Positions 1 through 6,289 are shown, counted from the stretch's first letter. The stretch is DNA of 8,035 bases from Reyranella sp. (GCA_016780605.1 JADHLS010000216.1:1-8035); one strand, 5' to 3'. The notes: a model not told the origin generated them from the letters alone. Numbers and translations: made by a program.

Positions 1-641
1 CTCGCGAAAAGCAGCTGACGCGGCTGCGCGACGAGATCGCGCGCGAACGGCGCGCCTTGCCCTGGGAGCGCGTCGACAAGGCCTACAGCTTCGAAGGACC
101 GGAGGGACGCGTCAGCCTGGCCGATCTGTTCAGCGGCCTGGACCAGCTTGTGGTCTATCACTTCATGCTGGGGCCCGACTGGAAGGAAGGCTGCCCGAGC
201 TGCTCCTTCTGGGCCGACAACTACAACGGCGTCGACGTGCACCTCGCGCATCGCGGCACCGCACTGGTCGCCGTCTCGCGCGCACCGATCGCCAGCATCG
301 AGGCCTACAAGAAGCGCATGGGTTGGACGTTCCGCTGGGTGTCCTCGCTCGGCAGCGATTTCAACTTCGAGTACGCCGTGTCGTTCGATCCGGCGAAGAA
401 GGTCGAAGGCCAGCCGAACTACAATTTCGGAACGTCGGCCTTCGGCGGTGAGGAAGCGCCCGGCATCAGTGTGTTCCGCCGCGGCGCGGACGGTGCCGTC
501 TATCACACCTTCTCGACCTACGGCCGCGGCCTCGAGCTGGTGAACGGCACCTATCACATGCTCGATCTCACCTCGAAGGGGCGGGACGAGAAGGAGCTGC
601 CCTGGCCGATGGCCTGGGTCCGCCGCCACGACCAGTACTGA
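1..641 (+). CDS. DUF899 family thioredoxin-like protein (5' partial)
   Basis: The reading frame is open from the left edge (first whole codon at 3) to TGA at 639-641, giving 212 visible residues. The TTG at 57 is internal: the 18 codons before it encode a charged helix (REKQLTRLRDEIARERRA) that is typical of the DUF899 N-terminal region, so the true start lies upstream of the window, probably some tens of codons away. Family hallmarks seen: the ALPWERV and FEGPEG region, YHFMLGPDW, a CPSC motif (visible residues 64-67), SRAPIASIEAYKKRMGW, SDFNFEY, EEAPGISVF, HTFSTYGRGLE, and an ending on DLTSKGRDE and MAWVRRHD. DUF899 proteins have a thioredoxin-like fold, and the CxxC pair suggests thiol redox chemistry, but no substrate is established. 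No signal peptide can be judged because the N-terminus is missing. The GST gene follows after 19 bp, suggesting cotranscription. The family call is firm; the function is open. Confidence 0.9.
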   Translation, partial: REKQLTRLRDEIARERRALPWERVDKAYSFEGPEGRVSLADLFSGLDQLVVYHFMLGPDWKEGCPSCSFWADNYNGVDVHLAHRGTALVAVSRAPIASIEAYKKRMGWTFRWVSSLGSDFNFEYAVSFDPAKKVEGQPNYNFGTSAFGGEEAPGISVFRRGADGAVYHTFSTYGRGLELVNGTYHMLDLTSKGRDEKELPWPMAWVRRHDQY

Positions 642-648
642 TTTTTCC

Positions 649-655
649 AAGGAGG
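649..655 (+). promoter_or_regulatory. Strong Shine-Dalgarno site for the GST gene
   Basis: AAGGAGG lies 5 nt before the ATG at 661, in the 19-bp gap after the DUF899 stop codon. It fixes the GST start and supports translation from a shared transcript. It is one of the best ribosome binding sites in the window. Confidence 0.8.
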
Positions 656-660
656 GGCCA

Positions 661-1281
661 ATGGCAACGATCAAGATCTACGGCATACCGCCCTCGAGCT
701 TCACCCGCACCGTGCGGCTGGCCTGCCACGAGAAAGGCATCGACTACGAGCTGGTGCCGATGTTCCCGGGCCAGATGGGCGACCTCAATCCGTTCCAGAA
801 GATTCCCGCGATCGCTCATGGCGACCTGACGCTCTACGAATCGACGGCGATCCTGCGCTACTTCGATCGCACCTTTCCCGGAGCCAAGCTGTGGCCCGCG
901 GACTCGCGGCAGGCCGCGCTGTGCGACCAGTGGGCCAGTGCGGTCTGCGATTCCCTGGTCAACTCGGCGTTGCGCTATCTCGCCAATCACTACGGCTTCC
1001 TGCCGGTGCCGCAGGAGATGGCCGACAAGTACCTCGCCAAGGCGCGCGACGTCGTGCCGGTGTTCGAGCGCCAGCTCGGCCAGAGCCGCTATCTGGCGGG
1101 TGACGGTGTTACCGCGGCCGACCTGTTCCTGGCGCCCGTGATGTTCTTCTTCCCGGTCGTTCCCGGCCTGAAGGAGATCGGCGAGGGGGCGCCCAATATC
1201 GGCCGCTGGATGAAGGATATGTCAGGCCGCCCCAGCATGATGGCGACCGTGCCGGAGCCGATTGCAGCCAGGGCGGCTTAG
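661..1281 (+). CDS. Glutathione S-transferase family protein
   Basis: A 206-residue cytosolic protein of the usual GST length. The N-terminal thioredoxin-like domain (about 1-78) has the beta-alpha start IKIYGIPPSSFTRTVRL with Ser/Thr residues at 12-15 where the catalytic Ser or Tyr sits in GSTs. It also has NPFQKIPA with the cis-proline at 49, and the glutathione-binding YESTAILRY with Glu60-Ser61. The all-helical C-terminal domain (about 88-200) contains LAGDGVTAADLFLAP, with Thr151 and Asp154 matching the N-capping box conserved in GST folding. Members conjugate glutathione to electrophiles or reduce peroxides and disulfides; the substrate cannot be read from sequence. The pattern is closest to phi/theta-like bacterial GSTs, but I would not fix the class. 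The ATG start is set by the strong ribosome site just upstream. Pairing with the CxxC-bearing DUF899 protein suggests a shared thiol or detoxification role, which is inference. Confidence 0.93.
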   Translation: MATIKIYGIPPSSFTRTVRLACHEKGIDYELVPMFPGQMGDLNPFQKIPAIAHGDLTLYESTAILRYFDRTFPGAKLWPADSRQAALCDQWASAVCDSLVNSALRYLANHYGFLPVPQEMADKYLAKARDVVPVFERQLGQSRYLAGDGVTAADLFLAPVMFFFPVVPGLKEIGEGAPNIGRWMKDMSGRPSMMATVPEPIAARAA

Positions 1282-1290
1282 AGCATCTCG

Positions 1291-1417
1291 TTCCTCCCTA
1301 GCGAAGCTGGGGAGGTGTCCGCGAAGCGGACAGAGGGGGCATGAGCATCGGTACTGTTGCTCATGACCCCTCCGGCCCTACGGGCCACCTCCCCATCGCG
1401 TGGGCGATGGGGAGGAA
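1291..1417. repeat. Nested multi-hairpin intergenic palindromic repeat
   Basis: About 127 bp made almost entirely of inverted repeats. Outer arms TTCCTCCC (1291-1298) and GGGAGGAA (1410-1417) are perfect complements. Inside lie: CCTCCCTAGC/GCTGGGGAGG (1293-1302, 1306-1315, loop GAA, one G-T pair); TGTCCGC/GCGGACA (1316-1322, 1326-1332, loop GAA); a 15-bp stem with one mismatch (1333-1347, 1358-1372, loop of 10); GGCCC/GGGCC (1374-1378, 1382-1386); and a perfect 12-bp stem CCTCCCCATCGC (1388-1399) with 1404-1415, loop GTGG. An alternative pairing joins 1309-1317 with 1386-1394, so it can fold as a row of hairpins or as a branched cruciform. This resembles dispersed palindromic repeats common in alphaproteobacterial intergenic regions. 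It may also end or stabilise the upstream transcript, although no T-tract follows. Copy number elsewhere cannot be seen here. Confidence 0.85.
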
Positions 1418-1492
1418 TGATTTAGGCGCTTGAAACAACTGATCGCGTCATCACCTAATGGGAGGCCTTCTCACCATCAGGGGACGCGACCG

Positions 1493-1780
1493 ATGACCCA
1501 CAAGGCAACCTGGAAGGGCAAGACCATCGCCCAAAGCGACCGCACGCTCGAGGTCGGCGGCTACATCTACTTCCCGCGCGACACCGTGCGCATGGAGCTG
1601 CTGAAGAGCACGCCCAAGACCGAGAACGACCTGAAATGCCCGCACGGCGTTCAGTTCTATGACGTGGTCGAAGGCGACGCCCGCAGCCCGCGCGCCGCGT
1701 GGTCCTACGAGGCGCCGCAGGAAAGGATGAAGCCGGTCGACCATTGGATCGGCTTCTGGGAAGACGTGGATGTCCGCTAG
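1493..1780 (+). CDS. DUF427 domain-containing protein
   Basis: A 95-residue cytosolic protein that is essentially one DUF427 domain. It shows the family pattern: ATWKGKTIAQSDRTLEV at the start, YFPRDTVRMELL (about 26-37), CPHGVQFYDVV (about 49-59), then AAWSYEAP (about 69-76) and the ending HWIGFWEDVDV. The open frame runs back to an ATG at 1430, but that adds 21 unconserved polar residues. The ATG at 1493 matches the usual family N-terminus and has a purine-rich AGGGGA about 8 nt before it, so I chose it. DUF427 domains form a small beta-rich fold; the function is unknown and no catalytic residue is established. It has no close partner in the same direction: the repeat lies before it and 140 bp separate it from the next gene. 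There is no signal peptide or membrane segment. Confidence 0.9.
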   Translation: MTHKATWKGKTIAQSDRTLEVGGYIYFPRDTVRMELLKSTPKTENDLKCPHGVQFYDVVEGDARSPRAAWSYEAPQERMKPVDHWIGFWEDVDVR

Positions 1781-1840
1781 ATACCCTTCCAATAGGTGAG
1801 CGTCACAAAGCCAAGGCGCGAAAACCGGTGGCAAAACTGG

Positions 1841-1861
1841 GGCGCATATCTCGTCTGCGCC
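1841..1861. promoter_or_regulatory. Short inverted repeat upstream of the MlaC/HpnM-type gene
   Basis: GGCGCA (1841-1846) and TGCGCC (1856-1861) form a perfect 6-bp dyad with a 9-nt spacer, in the 140-bp gap between the DUF427 gene and the GTG at 1921. It could be an operator or a weak leader hairpin. A 6-bp dyad in GC-rich DNA can arise by chance. I could not identify a convincing -35/-10 pair in the gap. Confidence 0.3.
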
Positions 1862-1910
1862 GCGTTTGGGCTGGAAATGCGCTACTATGTAGTGCCAAGC
1901 GGCCAACATG

Positions 1911-1916
1911 GGAGGG
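1911..1916 (+). promoter_or_regulatory. Shine-Dalgarno site that sets a GTG start
   Basis: GGAGGG lies 4-5 nt before GTG at 1921. It supports this GTG over the longer open frame reaching back to 1699, which would overlap the DUF427 gene and add 74 unconserved residues ahead of a clear signal peptide. Confidence 0.65.
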
Positions 1917-1920
1917 ATCC

Positions 1921-2559
1921 GTGTCGTCGTCTGTCCACCGTCGAAGCGTGCTGCGTTTGGTGACGGGCACAGCCGTCATCTGCCTTGCCGGTCCCGGCCT
2001 GCCCGGCATGTCCTTCGCGCAGGCGCTGGCCGAACAGGATCCGGCGGCCCAGCTCGTTCAGAGAGCCGCGGACCAGGGCATCGAGGTCGCCAGGACCAAC
2101 ACCGGCGCGGCGCGCGAGGCCGGCATGCGGCGTGTGCTCGAGGCCTATTTCGATCTCGATTACATCGCCCGGCAGACGCTCGGCAACTATTGGAACCAGG
2201 CCACGCCGGAGCAACGCCAGCGCTACCTCAAGGTCTCCGCGAGCAGCGAGGCCCACGCCTATGCCGAGCGTTTCGGTCAATACACCGGCCAAACGATCAC
2301 GGTGAGCCGCGTTACACCGCGCGGGAATGGCGTGTTCATCGTCGACAGCAAGCTCACCCAGAGCGGCGGCGGCGCTCCGGTCGCGATTCAGTGGGAGGTG
2401 CGCAATGAAGGTCAGGGCCCGCGCATCGTCGACCTCAAGACCGAGGGCGTCAGCATGATCCTGACCCGCCGCGCGGATTACGTTTCCTTCATCCGCAACA
2501 ATGGCGGCCAGGTCGAGGCCCTGATCAAGGAGCTGGAAGCCCGCGCCAAGCGGGCCTAG
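1921..2559 (+). CDS. MlaC/Ttg2D/HpnM-family periplasmic lipid-binding protein
   Basis: A 212-residue exported protein. Residues 1-35 form a signal peptide: twin arginines at 7-8 in HRRSVLRL, a hydrophobic stretch (about 12-30) and an AQA cleavage site near 35. The RRSVLRL pattern suggests Tat export, though Sec is possible. The mature part carries MlaC/Ttg2D hallmarks: YFDLDYIARQTLGNYWNQAT and PEQRQRYL (about 76-103), ERFGQYTGQTITV (about 116-128), IQWEVR, RIVDLKTEGVSMILTRR (about 168-184), and a C-terminal helix NGGQVEALIKELE. Family members bind a lipid in a pocket and carry it across the periplasm; in hopanoid clusters the paralog is HpnM. The gene ends 4 bp from the stop of the convergent hpnN, so an HpnM-like role shuttling hopanoids or phospholipids is likely but inferred. 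No mlaD/E/F-like genes are in the window. It could instead be the MlaC of a scattered Mla system. Confidence 0.88.
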   Translation: MSSSVHRRSVLRLVTGTAVICLAGPGLPGMSFAQALAEQDPAAQLVQRAADQGIEVARTNTGAAREAGMRRVLEAYFDLDYIARQTLGNYWNQATPEQRQRYLKVSASSEAHAYAERFGQYTGQTITVSRVTPRGNGVFIVDSKLTQSGGGAPVAIQWEVRNEGQGPRIVDLKTEGVSMILTRRADYVSFIRNNGGQVEALIKELEARAKRA

Positions 2560-2563
2560 GTAG

Positions 2564-5239
2564 CTAGGCTGTCGCCGGGACCATCCGGATGGCCGACGGC
2601 TGAGCGAGCAGCGCCGGACGGAAGAGCAGCGTGACGAGCAGCTCCCAGCCGAGCGAGATCATCAGCAGCCGGCCCATGCTGGCCGTGCCGGGATGGCTCG
2701 ACAGCCAGAGCGCGCCGAACGCCGTGGCCGTCGTCATGGCGCTGAACACCACCGCCCGCATCAGGCTCGACTGAAGCATCGCCGTTTCGCCGGCACGCCA
2801 GGCAAGCACGAAGTAGATGTTGAAGGCCACGCCGACGCCGAACAGCAGCGGCAAGGCGATGATGTTGGTGAAGTTCAAGGGCAGGTCGAGCGCGGCGCAC
2901 GTGCCGAAAGTCAGCAGGCCGCTCAACATGACCGGCACGATGGTGAGCACGACGTCGCGCGCCCGGCGCAGCACGGCGGCCAGCAGCAGCGTGATGGCGA
3001 CGAACGAGTAGGCGCCCGCCTGCAGGAAAGCATGGATGATGCTCTCGCCCGATGCGGCGGTCGAGATCGGCCATCCGGTCGCGTCCGGGGCAACGGACTG
3101 GACCGCCCGGGCGAACCGCCGAAGCGATGCCTCGTCGTGATCATCCTTCGGCAGGACCAGCAGCCGCGCCCGCCCGGCCATGGCTGTCCAGTCGGCGACC
3201 AGTGAGCCTGGCAGGTTCTGAACGGCGATCGGGCGCGCCTTCAGCTCGTCGCGTACCTGGCCGAGCATGACCTTGAGCGGCGTCACCACGGCCGCCGCAG
3301 CCGCCGCACGAACCTCGGGTGTGGCGGCCTTGAGACGGTCGAGCGCATCGGCCAGGCGTCGCGCCGCCGCGGCGGCCGCCGCATCCGGGCTGTCCGCCGC
3401 CGCCTGCCGCAACGAGATCGCCGTATCCCCCAGTCTCTGCTGGAGCTCCGCGTCGGTCGGCGGCTTGGCGGGGTCCGCTTCGAGAACGGGCTCGAGCACA
3501 TCCACGGCATCGCCGATCAGGACCAGCTTTTCCTTCTGGTCCTCGGGCAGGAAGCTGTCGAGGCTGACGACGCGTGACACTTCCGGCAGGTCGGCCAGCT
3601 TGCGCGCCAGCGGCGCTGCGTCGGCGAGCGATGGCACGACGACATTGATGGCGTCGAGGCTCCAATTTCGATCGTGCTGCATGTCGTGCAGCGTCGCCAT
3701 CGACTCGACCTTGGGGCTCTTCAGGTTGAGCGGATTGTAGTCGAAGCGCAGCAGCGGCAGCAGGCCCGCGGCCACAAGCGCCGCCAGGAACGCTACGACG
3801 AGCACGGCGTGGCGATGGCGATGCACCAAATCGTCAACCGGCCCCAACATGGTGAAGCCCACCTCCTTCATCCCGGCTTCCGGTGCGCGCAGCAGGATCA
3901 GGAGGGCCGGCAGCAGGACGATGGTGAGCGCGAAGGCGATGATCATGCCGAGCCCGGCGACGGTCCCGAGCTCGGCCACGCCCAGGAAGCTGGTCGGCAG
4001 GAAGGCAAAGAAGCCCACGCCGATGGCCGCGGCCGACAAGGCCAACGCCTTGCCGATGGCCGTGCCGGCCGCCACCAGCGCCGCCTCGAGATTCGGCTGG
4101 ACGAGTCGCTCGGCGAGCGCGCGCACGCTGAACTGGATGCTGAAATCGACACCCAGCCCGACGAACAACGGGATGAACGCGACGGAGATCAGGTTGAAGC
4201 GGCCGACGGCCAGCAGGCCGACGGCCGCCGTGAGGACCAGGCCGATCAGCGTGGTGCAGAGGATCGCCACCATGATGCGCTTGGACCGGACCGCCAGCCA
4301 CAGGATGCCGAGAACCGCGGCCATCATGGCGCCCGTGATCAGGCCCGCATCGTCGGCCAGCGAGGCGAACTCCTCGTCCGCCAGCGGCACCTGGCCGGTG
4401 AGACGCACGCGGACACCATGAGCGGGATTGAGGTCGAGCGATTGCGCCATCCGGCGAATGGCGTCACTCGCTCCCTGGCCGGGCTGCAACTGCCCGTAAT
4501 CCATCTCGGGCTGGACGAGGATGAGGCGTCGCGTTCCGGGCATCTCGGGCGAGTCGCCGGTGACCAGCGTCCGCCAGGAAAAAAAGGCAGGCTGTCCCGC
4601 CAGCGCCTTCTCGAAGGTCGCCGCCAGCGCCGTCAGCTGGGGCTCGATGTCCTTGAGCTTGGTGTCCCCGTGCTTGGCGCCCAGCAGGGTGACGTTGAGC
4701 ATCTTCAGCACCCCGGCCACGCTGGGATCGGCGGCGAGGGCCGCCAGCAGCGGCTGCACCTTGATCAGTGAGTCGGTTACCGACTTGACCTCTTCCGTGG
4801 GCAACAGCAGCAGGCCGTTGCGCTCGAAGAACCGGCCGCCATCAGGCTGGCGCACATTGTGAAAAAGCTCGGGCCGCGATTGCAGCGCCTGGGCGAGCCG
4901 CTTGGCTGCGTCATCGGCGAGCTCCGGCGTCGCGCCGTCGACCACGATCATGGTCAGGTTCTGCAGCTGCGGAAAGGCCTTCTCGAACTCGATCCCGCGC
5001 TTGCGCCATTCCAGCTTGGGCGAGATCAATTGGCTGGTCTCGGCCGTCATGGCGAAATTCCGGGCCATGTAGTCAACGGCCGCCGCCGTCAGCGCGACGG
5101 CGGCAAGCAGCACGATCAACGAATGCCGGACGGCAACCGCAACGATTCGACCGACCAGCGAAGTGCCAATGGACAAGAAGCGCCTCGAGGATTGATGAGA
5201 AGAGTAGGGGACCCGCCGAACCGACTGTGCTGTGGGCAT
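2564..5239 (-). CDS. hpnN: HpnN hopanoid transporter (RND/MMPL superfamily)
   Basis: An 891-residue inner-membrane permease, about the usual HpnN length (860-890). The topology is the RND duplicate: TM1 about 33-55, periplasmic loop 1 about 56-297, TM2-6 about 300-450, TM7 about 478-498, loop 2 about 499-735, TM8-12 about 740-876. Seen motifs include FAMTAETSQLISPKLEWR after TM1 (as in HpnN), VGLGVDFSIQFSVRALAE (about 360-377) and the matching LPLLFGVGVAFNIYFVLAWR in half 2 (796-815). HpnN proteins move hopanoids from the inner membrane toward the outer membrane. Loop 2 contains an Ala-rich segment (about 612-652). The ATG at 5239 has no clear ribosome site and adds a polar, Arg/Ser-rich leader. 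TTG at 5176 (870 residues) has GAGG 6 nt upstream and fits the family N-terminus better, so it is a real alternative. The neighbours are a convergent HpnM/MlaC-like gene and a divergent di-iron protein. I see no frameshift. Confidence 0.9.
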   Translation of the reverse strand: MPTAQSVRRVPYSSHQSSRRFLSIGTSLVGRIVAVAVRHSLIVLLAAVALTAAAVDYMARNFAMTAETSQLISPKLEWRKRGIEFEKAFPQLQNLTMIVVDGATPELADDAAKRLAQALQSRPELFHNVRQPDGGRFFERNGLLLLPTEEVKSVTDSLIKVQPLLAALAADPSVAGVLKMLNVTLLGAKHGDTKLKDIEPQLTALAATFEKALAGQPAFFSWRTLVTGDSPEMPGTRRLILVQPEMDYGQLQPGQGASDAIRRMAQSLDLNPAHGVRVRLTGQVPLADEEFASLADDAGLITGAMMAAVLGILWLAVRSKRIMVAILCTTLIGLVLTAAVGLLAVGRFNLISVAFIPLFVGLGVDFSIQFSVRALAERLVQPNLEAALVAAGTAIGKALALSAAAIGVGFFAFLPTSFLGVAELGTVAGLGMIIAFALTIVLLPALLILLRAPEAGMKEVGFTMLGPVDDLVHRHRHAVLVVAFLAALVAAGLLPLLRFDYNPLNLKSPKVESMATLHDMQHDRNWSLDAINVVVPSLADAAPLARKLADLPEVSRVVSLDSFLPEDQKEKLVLIGDAVDVLEPVLEADPAKPPTDAELQQRLGDTAISLRQAAADSPDAAAAAAARRLADALDRLKAATPEVRAAAAAAVVTPLKVMLGQVRDELKARPIAVQNLPGSLVADWTAMAGRARLLVLPKDDHDEASLRRFARAVQSVAPDATGWPISTAASGESIIHAFLQAGAYSFVAITLLLAAVLRRARDVVLTIVPVMLSGLLTFGTCAALDLPLNFTNIIALPLLFGVGVAFNIYFVLAWRAGETAMLQSSLMRAVVFSAMTTATAFGALWLSSHPGTASMGRLLMISLGWELLVTLLFRPALLAQPSAIRMVPATA

Positions 5240-5337
5240 TCACGCCGATTTTGCAACCCTATGCCTTTGGTGGACCTGATGTGAATGGACAAAACAGAAT
5301 TCGTAGCCATCAATAGTCATAGCGGGGGCTAGCCGGC
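5240..5337. promoter_or_regulatory. Divergent promoter region between hpnN and the di-iron gene
   Basis: This 98-bp gap (161 bp if hpnN starts at 5176) must hold the promoters of two divergent genes. It is clearly more AT-rich than its surroundings, especially 5281-5321. I found no convincing sigma-70 -35/-10 pair on either strand; TGGACA at 5286-5291 is a weak candidate for the plus direction. An 8-bp perfect palindrome GGCTAGCC (5327-5334) sits just before the ATG at 5338, next to a weak G-rich ribosome site (5324-5328), and could mask it. Confidence 0.45.
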
Positions 5338-6252
5338 ATGAGAATCGGATCCTTAGAGCATCGTGATGCTTTCTGCTCGCAGTTTGCGCAGACCTATCTC
5401 GACTATGACCCAGAGGCGCTGCCCTGGCCTGTCCTGGACGAGGCTGCCCTGCGCCGCCTTCGGCAGGTGCCTTTCTGGGACGAGGTTCTCTACTTCGAGC
5501 GGCGTGCCGGCGCGATCGTCGCGGCCTTCACCGAAGGCGTCACCGATCCGGTTCTGAAGGAGGCGCTGGCCCTGCAGGGCCGGGAGGAGACCCGGCACGC
5601 GAAGCTGATCCGCGTGATGGTGGAAAGATACGGCCTCGACGCTTCGGAGCGGCCGATCGGGGATCTCGGCGCTGACATCGAAACCAGCTTCAAGGATTTT
5701 GGTTTCGGCGAGTGTGTCGACTCGTTCGTGGGTTTTGGCCTTTTCAAGATAGCGTGGCAGGCGGAATTCCTTCCCGCGGAGATCATGCAGATCTTCTCGA
5801 TGTTGATGTACGAGGAGACGCGCCACATCGTCTTCTTCATCAACTGGATGGCCTACACGGAAGCTCGCAAGGGCTGGCTTGCACGGACGGTCTCGCCGCT
5901 GGTGACCCTGCGCTACTATTTGCGGGCGGTGCACAACAAGCTTCGCTTTGCGCGCCGCGGCCAGCAGATCGACGACGGCAAGGGCCTGGCGGCCCTCCAG
6001 GTCAGCATGTTCCTCGACGGCTTCAATTTCCGGCGCTTTCTCGAAGACTGCTACGCCGAGAACAGCCGGCGCATGAGCGTCTTCGGCCCGGAACTGCTGC
6101 GCCCCAGCTTCCTGCCGGAACTGGCAAATGTCGCTCTCAAGGCACTACGGCTTTGGGGCATACGAGCAGAGCTGGAACCCAGGCCAGGCCCTTTGCCGCC
6201 CCTCCATGGAGCATATTCGGGCTCGGTGGCTTCACGTCAGCAGGGAAACTAA
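5338..6252 (+). CDS. Ferritin-like di-iron protein, function unknown
   Basis: A 304-residue, mainly helical protein with no signal peptide. It carries a ferritin-like carboxylate di-iron pattern: Glu54 in LYFERRAGAI (helix 1), E84-x-x-H87 in REETRHAKL (helix 2), Glu125 or Glu143 in helix 3, and E160-x-x-H163 in YEETRHIVFF (helix 4). The Glu54 to Glu84 (30) and Glu125 to Glu160 (35) spacings suit a four-helix bundle, and the two identical EETRH motifs suggest an internally duplicated core. Such proteins may be oxygenases, N-oxygenases, desaturase-like enzymes or iron/peroxide handlers; I cannot choose. It lacks a His four residues before Glu160, as expected for AurF-type N-oxygenases, so that subgroup is less likely. 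The last about 28 residues are Pro/Gly-rich and probably disordered. ATG 5338 is the only upstream start, since an in-frame TAG lies at 5320. The divergent placement next to hpnN raises the possibility of a lipid substrate, but this is speculative. Confidence 0.82.
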   Translation: MRIGSLEHRDAFCSQFAQTYLDYDPEALPWPVLDEAALRRLRQVPFWDEVLYFERRAGAIVAAFTEGVTDPVLKEALALQGREETRHAKLIRVMVERYGLDASERPIGDLGADIETSFKDFGFGECVDSFVGFGLFKIAWQAEFLPAEIMQIFSMLMYEETRHIVFFINWMAYTEARKGWLARTVSPLVTLRYYLRAVHNKLRFARRGQQIDDGKGLAALQVSMFLDGFNFRRFLEDCYAENSRRMSVFGPELLRPSFLPELANVALKALRLWGIRAELEPRPGPLPPLHGAYSGSVASRQQGN

Positions 6253-6257
6253 AGCAC

Positions 6258-6289
6258 AATCCGCCCAGCTGGAATCAGCTGATCGGATT
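6258..6289. terminator. Candidate bidirectional terminator hairpin
   Basis: AATCCG (6258-6263) pairs with CGGATT (6284-6289), and CAGCTG (6266-6271) pairs with CAGCTG (6276-6281), with a 2x2 internal loop and a GAAT tip. It fills most of the 42-bp gap between two convergent genes, where a shared terminator is expected. The T-runs after it are short on both sides (GGGTTTAG in plus, GTGCTTTAG in minus), so strength is uncertain. Confidence 0.6.

Noticed and set aside
1291..1417. CRISPR array or tRNA-like cloverleaf
   Set aside because: There are no regularly spaced direct repeats with unique spacers, and the stems do not match tRNA arm lengths or conserved tRNA bases. The structure is a set of inverted repeats.
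1865..1890. Possible sigma-70 promoter (TTGGG-like box and TACTAT at 1883-1888) ahead of the MlaC/HpnM-type gene
   Set aside because: TACTAT is an acceptable -10 box, but the nearest -35-like bases are only about 11 bp away and no match lies at 16-18 bp, so it is too weak to annotate.
1451..1909. A 152-codon open frame on the minus strand across the DUF427 gene and the gap after it
   Set aside because: It overlaps the DUF427 gene on the opposite strand, shows no ribosome site or family motif, and extends into non-coding sequence.
1699..1920. N-terminal extension of the MlaC/HpnM-type protein back to GTG at 1699
   Set aside because: It would overlap the DUF427 gene by 82 bp and place 74 unconserved residues in front of an evident signal peptide; the GTG at 1921 has its own ribosome site.
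3674..4771. A 365-codon open frame on the plus strand, opposite hpnN
   Set aside because: It is antisense to well-conserved HpnN sequence. Its product is extremely rich in Arg, Gln, Asp, Glu, His and Gly with no domain pattern, as expected for a shadow frame in GC-rich DNA.
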